Shown here: piece by piece, positions 45,086 to 55,256 of the stretch
Position numbering within the stretch: position 1 is the first letter of the stretch
Layout: each line of letters begins with the position of its first letter
From: Dillenia suffruticosa
Taxonomy: Eukaryota; Streptophyta; Magnoliopsida; Dilleniales; Dilleniaceae
Direction: 5' to 3'
Length of the DNA stretch: 64,000 bases
NCBI GenBank assembly: GCA_033439265.1
Contig: JAVTVX010000031.1
Coordinates: 9,719,501 to 9,783,500, forward strand
The notes under the pieces: generated by a model
Told to the model about the DNA's origin: nothing
Database searches by the model: none
The model's input: only the letters and a program-made list of their open reading frames with translations
Position numbers and translations under genes: made by a program

Positions 45086-46429
45086 TCATTTGGTGCAGTC
45101 AGTAGGCTTGAAGGAAATCGTCCTTTGCTCAAGATCATACCCTACCAAGAAGTTCATCTGAGCCACGTTCCCAAAAATGAAAGTATCATCACTCGGGACA
45201 AAAGAGAAGCACATAATATCATCTTCGACCCTTATAAATGTGTTAATAGGCTTCAACTGCAAATCCGCCGCACCCTTGAAGTGAACGGTAACACTAGGAA
45301 CATCAGTGTCCATTTCAGTCCTGTAGCAAAGCCTAAGGGGCTGCATTGGTGGTTCGGTTGGCTCCATATGAATGCCTTTCATCAATTCCAACTCTAATTG
45401 TTCATACAATGATCTGGGAATTAATGATAAAGTTGTTCCAGAGTCAATAATCATGTTCCCTTCAAAATCTATGGACTCGTATGATGTTGAAGGATTGTAA
45501 TAGCTGAACCTTTTGTCTCCAACACTAAACCCATCTACCGTCACATAATAATAGGTTGGAGGATATTTTGCAACCAAATCAGTGGTCACCACTCCATCAC
45601 CCAAAACCGTCGCATTGCTACCAAAATTTATCTTACTAGATCTATCAACTTCAGAAATAGGGACCAAGCAATAAGAAAACTTGCCTCCGATGGAAGGACC
45701 CATTTGAGAAATAAGGGAATGTGCCCCTCCTCCAAGGCCAACTACGCCAGAGCTCTTGTTGCTAAAGATCCCGTCATTGTGATGACCACATCCAAAGACA
45801 ACATTAGGAATAGACACAGGTCGGTTCAGAGTAGAGCCCAAAGTGACAGTCTCGAAGGCTACAAAACCTATTGTGAAGGATTCATCTCCATAAGAAAGCT
45901 TATATGGGCAAGCGACATCGGCTTCTAGGGATTGGCAAGAATATCTAGGGAAGAAAGACGCGCATGTGCTTGAGTTACATGGAATTCTTTTGTAACTAGA
46001 TGAATTTTGAGGATCAAAGAGTGGCCTATCTTGCTTGTAACAATTGGAGCAAGGCTTGCATTGAGTCCATATAAGATCACTACCTGTATCTGCTATGCCT
46101 AGGATTTGAAATGGTGGAGTTCCTATTGATATGTTCAAGAGATATTCACCCTGCGCAGAGATTACATTGGATTGCACCCCACTGGTCTTGCTAGTGAAAT
46201 GATTAGTCCGGAGCAGTGTACGATCCAAAGCATTGCGCAAGCGATGAGAATGAGTATGTGAACCATTGTAGAATGGAGACTTTGGTGAATCACGATGAAT
46301 GAGCTCCATTGTAAAGCTACTAGGTTTGCCTTCTATGGTACAGAAGCAGCAGAAAAGTATGATGTACACTGCAAACGTCGATGCCATATGTAAATCTGAA
46401 TGAACTTTTGAATATATCCCATGATTCAT
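45086..46429 (-). CDS. Nepenthesin/CDR1-like secreted aspartic protease (A1 family)
   Basis: An intact, intronless 447-codon gene for a plant pepsin-like endopeptidase. Domains: hydrophobic signal segment (residues 15-34, MASTFAVYIILFCCFC...), short propeptide (FTMELIHRDSPKSPFYN), TAXi_N domain with catalytic Asp114 in DTGSDLIWTQCKPC, the Cys-rich nepenthesin insert (CSNCYKQ...PCNSSTC), flap Tyr region (LSYGDESFTIG), GVVGLGGG, then TAXi_C with catalytic Asp329 in IIDSGTT and the C-terminal FIFGNVAQMNFLVGYDLEQR motif. Length and intronless form match the CDR1-like group, which acts in the apoplast in defence or development. The start is ambiguous: Met15 (46387) begins the signal peptide directly, and a TATA-like TTATAT lies only ~20 nt upstream of the first ATG, favouring Met15; another AT-rich box near 46590 would fit the first ATG. 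I give the longest frame. Confidence 0.93.
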   Translation of the reverse strand: MNHGIYSKVHSDLHMASTFAVYIILFCCFCTIEGKPSSFTMELIHRDSPKSPFYNGSHTHSHRLRNALDRTLLRTNHFTSKTSGVQSNVISAQGEYLLNISIGTPPFQILGIADTGSDLIWTQCKPCSNCYKQDRPLFDPQNSSSYKRIPCNSSTCASFFPRYSCQSLEADVACPYKLSYGDESFTIGFVAFETVTLGSTLNRPVSIPNVVFGCGHHNDGIFSNKSSGVVGLGGGAHSLISQMGPSIGGKFSYCLVPISEVDRSSKINFGSNATVLGDGVVTTDLVAKYPPTYYYVTVDGFSVGDKRFSYYNPSTSYESIDFEGNMIIDSGTTLSLIPRSLYEQLELELMKGIHMEPTEPPMQPLRLCYRTEMDTDVPSVTVHFKGAADLQLKPINTFIRVEDDIMCFSFVPSDDTFIFGNVAQMNFLVGYDLEQRTISFKPTDCTK

Positions 46430-47146
46430 GATTGTGAAAGGTGGATATAAATCAATTACAATTAATGTTGAAATTCATGAGGGAGAAGAGATGAAATTTG
46501 GAGATTTCATTCTGATTTTGTGGTTAGGTGCTTTCTACCATATCAGTTTCTTTTTTCCTTTCTCAGCAAATATTTCCAACCTTGGAATATATTTAGATAA
46601 GAAATTTAGTAAAATATATAGTAAGTAGTAAATAATTGGTCAATATAAATGTCATAAACATCTTGCCTTTTCTAGTTTCTATATTTTTTTGAGTTGTCAT
46701 GAATATTATTATTGATTTTCTTTCTTTTTGTACCCGAATTTAAAATTTCTAAAGAAAAAAGAATGATAACAATTCAGCTATATCTCATTAGTGTTATCGT
46801 TGATTTTCAAACATTTCCTCTGTATAACAACATTTGTTCGTAAACCAGATGCTACACCTTCAGCGTCTTTATTTCCCTTTCCTTTTTCTAGCAATTCCTT
46901 AAAGGCTCTAGGGATTTAACTAAACAAATAGTGGACGCAACCCTAACACTTTCAAAAAGAATTCTTATTTGAAAAATACATAAATATCCAAGGTTACCAT
47001 GGACCCCCCCCCCAAGTTATGGTCCAGGCTTAGATGAAACATATCTGCCAAGACATTTCAAGCCTTATCGACATCGTCTTATTATGTTAAAGATTCTTCA
47101 TCCAAAACACAAAAAATAAAATTTGCACTTATCATGTTTTTGTCCA
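46430..47146. other. Upstream region of the protease gene, no further gene
   Basis: AT-rich. TATA-like sequences occur on the minus strand near 46450 and 46590. A run of about ten C lies at 47004-47013. The 66-codon frame at 46428-46628 overlaps the promoter side and has no motif. Confidence 0.45.
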
Positions 47147-47240
47147 AGGGAACAACCTGATGGTTACAATCCCCCTCCTAACCCTGAAATCCAGAATTTG
47201 AATCCTTGTGTAACAAAAAAAAAAAAAAAAAATCACCCGA
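47147..47240 (+). mobile_element. SINE-like retroposon, independent copy
   Basis: TCCAAGGGAACAACCTGATG, then an A-box-like ACAACCTGATGG and a B-box-like AGAATTTGAATCC, ending in a pure A tail of about 18. The head matches the copies at 3097, 33258 and 35049 but the flanks do not, so this is a separate insertion. The long clean A tail suggests it is younger. Confidence 0.6.
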
Positions 47241-47815
47241 CCTAAAATTGTCTATTTTTTATTAGTTTATATACCTTTTTCTTATCTTTGTGCATAATAG
47301 TTTTTTATTTTTAATATTCATTTAATAAAAAAATGGAACTTCACATCAAATTTTCACTTTTCATATATAAAATAGAATAATTCTTATATTTAAGATTTTT
47401 AACCTAAATGTGAATCTTTAATTAAGGTAGAGTATAGGTTGAATTTGGATTTGATCTTTAATTAATACGATAATTCTTTTATTAAATATACTACAGTATA
47501 CATTAAACTTAGATGTAAACTGATGAATCTTATAGGTTTAAATTTTGTATTGTATTTATGAGTTAAGTCCGACATGTCCTAAAAAAATTTTTAACAAGAC
47601 CCGGATTCAAAGATAGGCCCAAACCCAGCCCAATGCAGGTCTAATACAATAAGGTGGGAGCAGGGCCATGCTCAACTCTTCCCTAATTCCTGTTTTTTGT
47701 TAAAAAATAATCTTGAAATGCGCCAATGGCAACATACAAATAAATAAATTAACAAAAAATTAAATGAAAAATGAAATGAAAAATGAAATTGAATTTTTGA
47801 AGGAGATATTTGCAC
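47241..47815. other. No gene seen (possible intron remnant at right edge)
   Basis: AT-rich. The right ~50 bp would be the start of intron 1 of the selenium-binding-protein fragment. No second exon was found. Confidence 0.4.
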
Positions 47816-47924
47816 CTGAATAGACGCATGCTACATAGAGAAGGGCTTCTTTAGGACCAGACACGGCTTCATGTGGGGTAGCATACCCTGGTCCCTTCTT
47901 GCAGTAAACACTATTTGACGCCAT
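47816..47924 (-). pseudogene. Selenium-binding protein (SBP1-like) first exon and promoter fragment
   Basis: On the minus strand an ATG at 47924, after a GA-rich leader, opens MASNSVYCKKGPGYATPHEA, continuing VSGPKEALLYVACVYSG, then a GT donor (CAG|GTGCA, 47816/47815). GPGYATP-x-A-x-SGP(K/R)E-x-LLYV-x-YSG is the conserved N-terminus of plant selenium-binding proteins, cytosolic proteins of about 490 residues. A TATA-like GCTATATAATC at 48012-48003 lies ~80 nt upstream of the ATG, so promoter, leader, exon 1 and donor look intact. No second exon (with the metal-site HHSGWN-type motif) is recognisable to the left. The piece is therefore a gene fragment, by truncation or capture, but no carrier element was recognised around it. 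Confidence 0.75.
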
Positions 47925-48051
47925 CTCTCTCTCTCTTTCTCTCTCTCTCCAAGAAGGAGATTTTATGTCATTTGAGTGACTTGATTTTGAGCTCATCCCA
48001 CGATTATATAGCATAAAATTCATTAGCCACCAAATTCAATGAATATTTTTA

Positions 48052-48255
48052 ATTATAATTTTCTTGTACAAAACTGAAAAACGGTCACCTACATCATAAC
48101 CTTTTTTCTTTTTTTAGATGAGACGTTCAATGTTACTTTAAAAGACTCACTTTAATTATAATTTTCTTGTACAAAACTAAAAATGTGTACATAATAACAT
48201 CCTTTTGTTTTTAATGAGAGGTGCAATGTAACTTACACCAATCATTTTTCTTTTA
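48052..48255. repeat. Two-copy ~100-bp tandem repeat
   Basis: TTAATTATAATTTTCTTGTACAAAACT begins both copies (about 48052 and 48153), each followed by similar TACAT-ATAAC and GAGA-GT(T/G)CAATGT-ACTT text. Confidence 0.7.
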
Positions 48256-50099
48256 TATTTTGTACTCATTTACCTTTTTTTTTTTTTTACTATTTTTGAA
48301 TTGGGTAAATCATAGATAATACCTTGTGATTTACCTATTTTCAACTACTCGAGGAGATTTGAATTTTAGTAAGCATTAGTCATAATAAAATAATAAAAAA
48401 GAAAATATTATGTTTAGTGTTTTCTTTCTTTTCCTTTTGCCTTACACCTCTCCCTTAGTTTCATCAAGTTAATTAGTTACGTCGATATGTAAAACTCTGA
48501 GTAGGGATTTAGTGATCTAAACGACAAATTTAAGGGTTTAGGGTTTGAGGATTTATGGCTTTAAATTTAAATTTTAGGGTTGTTTACATGATCCCTAACA
48601 TAGGTTAAGGTAGGTAAGTGATAGTCCATATCATCCCCTTTAAACGAATGCTAGGCTAAGGTACATATACTAAGAGTTCTATGGAAAATCCGAGAGTGCT
48701 TTGCCTAAAAGTTGACATAACCCATTCTAAAGAAGCTAAAGCTTTTCAAGCAAATCTCACATATCACATTCTTACCAAATTTCATACTTGGCCAAGAAAC
48801 CATACCATATCCATGATTATTACCTTAACCTCCAAAGTGCTTTACATAATCTCTAAGTACCCTTTGCTTTCTAATCCAACAACTTAAAGCTACCACCCAA
48901 TCAACCTCTTATCAACATGACATCAATACTGCCTCTTATATACAATTTCATACTCATTGCTTTGTAAATCCTTTAGAAATTTTCTTATAGTTCCTTATAT
49001 TACGTGAGCTATATAAATTGACTATGACAACATCGGTTAGATGCATATTAAGTTTTTCATTATTTCCCAAATTAATAAAATACAAAAATCAATCAAAACT
49101 ATGCAACTGTTTTCAAGTCAAATAATTAAAGACGACATTAAAAGTTCTTAATAAATTCTTCACTTTAGACTGTAAAAACCATGTAATGTATGAATCCTTT
49201 CACTTTTTGAATGAATTTCTTTAATGTAATTGTCAATGACATGACAAATTTTTTTTGTAAAAATTTTGAGAATATATCTATCGACTAAATAATTCCCCTT
49301 CTACTCAAATGTTCATTGGAATCTATATACAAACAAAATAGTGGTTTCAGGAATATAAAGAGAATTTTACTGTTTTTGTTAGTAGAGGATCAATTGAATT
49401 ATTAATAAATTTTGAAAGTTTATTAACCGTCTTAGGTTTCTTACGTTTGAGTATGTCATTCAATTCATTGCTATTATTTTGTTTTATTGAAATGTTGAGA
49501 AGCAAAAGTTGAAAAAAGAAACCATTAGACGAGAGAAGGAAGAGATTGAGAAGCAAGGAAAGAGAAAGAAAGCAATAGGTGGGAGAGAAATCGTGGATAT
49601 GCATGTTGGCTTTCTAAGGGTTTGAAAAAGTAAAGCAGAATAAGTAAGAGATAGAGAATAAAATTATTGCGGATAAATTATATTAATTAAATAAGAAAAA
49701 CATTTTGATGAGTTTAACAGCTAAAAAGTTAGGAGTGAATGCCACTAATAATTTTGTGAGCACCAATAACACTCCATAATTAAACGAATCTTGTTTTGCC
49801 ATTTGGCATTTGATGCTGTTCTAACGATAGATTTGCCCTTAGAGTATGTTTCAAAGATTAAGCAATCCTTACCTTTCTTTGCAAGTCTGTATTTTTTATT
49901 ACTAATTTTTTTAAAGTTATCTGAAATGTGCTCACGGATTACATTTTAAAGTCTCAAATATTTATTCTATATCCCTTGGACTCCACCCAAAATAGCAATT
50001 TCATAATTTTCTTTTAAAGAAAAACCTTACATTTCCATGTAAAATTCTTTTATTAGAGTTGAAAATATGAAAAGTGGAACACAACAAAATATCACGTTC
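48256..50099. other. Intergenic, no gene seen
   Basis: AT-rich. A GTTTAGGGTTTGAGG-like patch near 48535 is too short to be telomeric. Purine-rich tract at 49500-49600. Short frames (for example 49347-49604) are low-complexity. Confidence 0.5.
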
Positions 50100-50104
50100 G
50101 ATAG

Positions 50105-50618
50105 TGTAAGATTTAATATGCGCAATGCAAGCATGATGAATTTTTCGACTTAAATTAAAAAAAATAAAAATTTAGAGTATATCTCGGTAAATGAAATGCA
50201 ACAATTCCGGGAACTACGATACTTTTTCAAATGTTCTTGCCATCGGAATAATAACCAGACTAAACGAATTATTACCACAGTGTCACAATACCGCAACCCT
50301 CAATCTGATGACGAAAGTGACGTAAAAAATGCTCTGCTTAGAATTTTATTTAGCCCTCTATCAATCTCCCTCTCTCTAGAGATTTTCTCACTAAAAAACG
50401 AAGGTGTGCTCTTTCTATATTGTTCATCCTCTGTAAAAAGGTTATCATTTTCTCAAAATCTTTTTTTAAGAAGGGTTGAGTTCACATAGATTAATTGGGG
50501 AGAGCTTTTAGGGAGAAGTTAGGGGAGTTGGGGATAATGGGTTAATCACCAGTTATCCCTTAACTCAAATTCAAATTCAATTTTAAGGTAAATGCCCCAC
50601 GTGGGCACTATTTACCCA
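50105..50618 (-). repeat. Copia #4 3' LTR
   Basis: TGTAAGATTTAATATGCGCA ... CACTATTTACCCA. Matches 60793-61311 throughout, for example GAATTATTACCACA, GTGACGTAAAAAAT and GAGATTTTCTCACT. Confidence 0.9.
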
Positions 50619-51760
50619 TATCTTTCACTTACACATTAGGGCATTTTATATATATCACAATATCACAACTCATGTGATCTTTTACATCACCCTATTGGAT
50701 TTTCATACAGAATTGGACGTCGTGCGATTGCCGAGTACACTTACAAGTAAAAACCTTCTCAATGCACCTATTAAAATGATCGAAAAATCAACATTAGTAC
50801 CATAAAGGACTCGCTGTACCCCAGATTCAATGCAATTACATTTATCGAGCCACTTTCCTCATCGAAAGTGATCCTCAATCAATGCACAATTGTGTATTCA
50901 CTATTATGTTTGAATCTTAACATAGATAAACATAACAGATCGGTCAGTGAATACTGCACAATGATATAATACCTATTAGTCTTCTTTTTCCCAAATTCGA
51001 ATGGATCAATTTCAATTCAGCTGTTTTCCTAGATTTGTCCCTTAGACCTCAATTTATTTTTCGGGTCATAGGTAAACAGATTAAAATAACAAACATTGAA
51101 TCAAAACTTTTAAAAATAATTGAAAATAATAAGGGTATAAGAGATCCCACCCAATAGATCTTGAGTGTCACACAATGAAAACAGGGATCAACATCACACT
51201 ATTGTCTCACTCCCACTATACATAGTCATCTTATCACATGCGATATGAAACACATGTTACAGTGTTATTCTCCCATATCTCAAAAGGGCATATGTCAGAT
51301 TTCTTTAACACTATACAGATATGAGACTTAGTCTACACACAAGACTTTACCCAAAGATCTCAAAGAGAGCATCTCAGAGACAATATCACTAAACGCAAGT
51401 GATATCTGAGATCTCAAATCTGACTACTTGCAGGCAATATGGATATGGGTATTTTCATATCGGTCATATCGCATATGATCTCATACTGAACACATATTAG
51501 GATGACTTATGTTCTAGTAGGGTCAGTCACAAAGTTTCTTACAACTAAAAACCGTCTCAACTCTACTCACTTATAATTAGAGGTGGTCACTTGTGTAAAA
51601 GAGTCAATCACGTCTACCTGACATATCTTTTTCTCACAACATATAACAAAATATATGATAAAAAACAAGTGCATTATATAATAAATAACTCAAGTCTAAC
51701 TAAATAATGCACAAAAATATAAATATAAAAGTAATAAAAATTACATCGTCAGTTCGGTAC
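50619..51760 (-). other. Copia #4 untranslated 3' region
   Basis: About 1.1 kb between the end of pol and the 3' LTR with no coding frame. The tract next to the LTR (GTGTAAGTGAAAGATA on the minus strand) is only weakly purine-rich for a polypurine tract. Confidence 0.6.
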
Positions 51761-54700
51761 AAATGAAAATTGTCAAAATGTACGCAAACCCAATGACTCT
51801 CTATATCGTACAAATGAGTCTCTGGCAATGGGTTTGGTGAAGAGGTCAGCCACCATACTGTATGTTGAAATGTACTTGACGGTTATTTCACTTTTTTTGG
51901 TGATATCTCTTACAAAATTATATTTGATATTGATGTGTTTAGTTCTACTATGATACTTAGAGTCTCAAGTGTAGGCGATAGCGGCCTGATTATCACAGTA
52001 AATTATCACTAGCCTCCTACTATCAGTCACAAACCCTAAATCATCCAATAGTTTATGGAGTCAAACACTCTCCTGAATTGCGACTGAGCAAGTCATGAAC
52101 TTAGCCTCCATTGTAGATAGAGCTACACAGATTTGCTTCTTAGCGCTCCGAGAAATGGAACCACCATTGAGCAAGTAGGCAAAATCTGATGTCGATTTGT
52201 GCTTATCCAAATCACCGCCCCAATCGACATCTAAATATCCCACAAGTCGCAAACTCCTCCTCTATAACACAAAAAGAAGCTTACAATTCTCTTGAAATAT
52301 CTCAAATCCTTTTCACTGCTCTCTAGTGAACCCTTCCAAGATTTGATTTATACATACTCACCAGATCGACTATATAACATATGTCTGGTCATGTACACAA
52401 CGTCACGTACATTAAACTTCCCACTATACTGGAATAAGAGATTTTACTCATTTCTCTTACTTCTTCCTGAGTTTTGGGGTACATCTCAATACTCAAGCCA
52501 TCACACTTGACGATAAGAATATCCATGAGATTACAATCATTCATTCTAAAGCGCTCGAGAATCTTTCTAATGTAAGTCTCTTGTGAGAGAGCCAATATTC
52601 ATCTTGAGCGATCCCTCTGGATCTTAACTCCAAGGATGAACTCAGTTTCACCTATATCTTTCATGTCGAAACTCGACGACAACCATGTCTTAATAGTCAT
52701 TAGATATTGAATGTTATTCTCAGCTAACATTATACATCCACATATAGGAACAGGATCACAAAAGAGTCATCAGATTATATCGGATAGACACAATGATTCT
52801 CCTCGATTATTATAAAACCATAAAATATCACATCCTCATGAAATCTCAAGTATCACCACGTGGATGATTGCTTTAGGCCATATATCGATTTCGAAAGTCG
52901 ACAGATCTTATTCTCTTGACCTACTAGAACGAACCCTGAGAGTTGCTCTGTATAGATCTCATCATCTAAATTTCCGTTAAGGACAGAAAGTCTCCGAGTA
53001 ATCAATGCCTTTTGTCTGCGTGTAACCCTTGGCAACTAGATGAACCTTATATCTCTCTACCAATCCATCGACCTTCTTTTGATTTTGAGAACCCACTTAC
53101 TCCCAATTGCTTTTCTATCTTCAGGTAAGTCAACTAGGTCCCAGACCCCCATTGACTCTTATGGATTCCATCTCATTCTGCATGGCCTTTAACCATTGGT
53201 TTTTCATAAGACTTTCAAGAGCCTCCTCAAATGTCTTGGGTTCCTCATCATCCTCGAGAGTTACAATAAGGATCACATCCTCAATCGAAAAATGACGTCG
53301 AGATATTTATCTCTGATTCCTCCTGCAAAAAAAAAGAGCCTCCTCACCTCTAGATGGGCCACCCCCACTAGGACCAAGATCCCTAACTAGTTCTTGAGTC
53401 CTATTGTTAGGCTCAGCTGTGCTGTTAGACTTACCCATCTAATAGAAGGTGAAGTCCAAATCAATTTCGTCTCTCTTAAAGAAATCATTTTCTATGAATG
53501 TGGCATCACGAGACTCAATCTTAGTGACTATGTCGTCTTTATGTTCACCTAGAAACACATATCTCTTAGAATGTTGAGAGTATCTTATAAAGATACAATT
53601 CTTTTCTCACGGACCTAATTTGTCATGTGGGTGTGAGAAATCATGAACATATGCGGCATAACCCATGGCCTCAAGTGGTTAAGGTTAGACTGCCTCCCTG
53701 TCCAAAGTTCATATAGGCTACTAACTACAGACTTTGTTGGAACCCGATTGAGGATGTAGACTGCAATTAATAACGCATCTCCCCAATAGGAGATAGGCAA
53801 ATTGGCTTACGCCATCATAGATCTCACCATCTCTAACAAAGTCCTATTTCTTATCTCGACTACTCCGTTCTGCTTGGGAGTAGCAGGAGTGGTCAATTGT
53901 CTCATAATGCCCTTCACAAAATAAAGCTCTTTGAACTGCTCAGACAAATATTTACGATTTCGATTGGTTTTGAGAGTTTTCACTTTCAAGTCTAATTGAT
54001 TCTCAATCTCACTGATAAACCTCTTGAAACACTCCAATGCTTCAGACTTGTACGAGATCAGATAGACGTAACCGAAACGCGTGTAATCATCTATAAACAT
54101 AATAAAATATGTAACTCGGTTTCAGGCTCTCACATTTATAGGCCCACAAATATCAAAGTGGATCAACTACAATGAAGTCCTATCTCTTATTGTCTTTCCA
54201 AATGGTTTTCTCGTTGTTTTGCAGGCTAGGCAAAACTTACATGGAGAAAACTCGACCTTAGTTAGCAGGTCTAACATGCCACTCGCAGCTAACCGATTCA
54301 TCTTCTTTTGCCTTATGTGGCCAAGTCTACTATGCGAAATAGTAACATCATTAACTACACTATTAGCTATATAGGCAATAGAAGATAAATGAGAAATTTC
54401 ATTAAAAAAAATCATGTCTAGTGCATATAGTCCATCATGGACTAAACCAGTACATATCAAAGAACTATCATATGAAATAGAAACATTCAAGTTTCCAAAC
54501 AAAACAGAATATCCTAAATGATCTAGACAAAGAACAGACACGAGATTCCGCCGAATCTCAAGAGCATACAATACATCATGTAGATATAGGATTTGGTTAC
54601 TTTGCAGTACCAGCTTGCATGTGCCGATCCTCCTTACGGCTATAAATGCTCTGTTCCTCACGTACAGCCTCCTTACATGGGGACTCAATCGACGGAACTC

Positions 54701-55256
54701 CATGTATGCACTCCTATCGCAAACTACATGGTTAGTGACTCCTGAGTCTACAATCCATAAAGGAGAAGAGTCAGTGAATATCACAATAAATGAAACATAA
54801 CTCAAACCATGTAAAAAAGAAGAACTTATCTTCCGCTTGCCACACTGGTGAGGGAAATGCCCAAACTTGCCACATATATAGCACATGATTTTGCTCTTAT
54901 CAAGCTCCTTCTTCCTGTGCTTCCGTCCTTTGTCGTCGATCTTAACAGATGGCTTTTTCTTATCTTGGTCTTTGGTCTTCCTATCATGCTTGCACCACTT
55001 GCATTTGGAACCCCGGGAGCCCTCACTCTATTCCACCATATAAGCATAACCTGAAAGAAACTTAGCCACCTCCTGGTACTCCTCCTCGAACTCACAATGC
55101 CTACTCGCATCCATGAAAATATGAATACTCTCTGTGTATGTAAGATAGATCTTAATAAATCCTAGGAGTTAGGTAAAGACCAGATCACTCCCAGTACTTG
55201 AGCTCACAGACATTGACTCCTCCATATTCTTTAAGGAGGCGATCATACTCGACATG
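51760..55256 (-). pseudogene. Copia #4 gag (C-terminal part) and pol remains
   Basis: Right to left: Gag basic tail and an intact CCHC knuckle (54886, CYICGKFGHFPHQC), protease (WIVDSGVTNHVV), GAG-pre-integrase (LGHIRQKKMNRLAASGMLDL), integrase (54100-53615, MFIDDYTRFGYVYL; TPKQNGVVEIRNRTLLEMV, with the middle RSDRG-type box changed to TNRNR), RT (53110-52389, SIYGLKQSSTW), RNase H (52252-52061, GGSISRSAKKQ) and a C-terminus ending near 51770. The YVDD box at about 52750-52730 has lost one base, shifting the frame at the catalytic Asp pair. It cannot encode a working polyprotein. Confidence 0.9.

Noticed and set aside
45026-45397. 123-codon plus-strand frame
   Set aside because: Antisense shadow of the aspartic protease C-terminus.
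48525-48560. Telomere-like GTTTAGGGTTTGAGG
   Set aside because: Only two imperfect heptamers; not an interstitial telomeric array.
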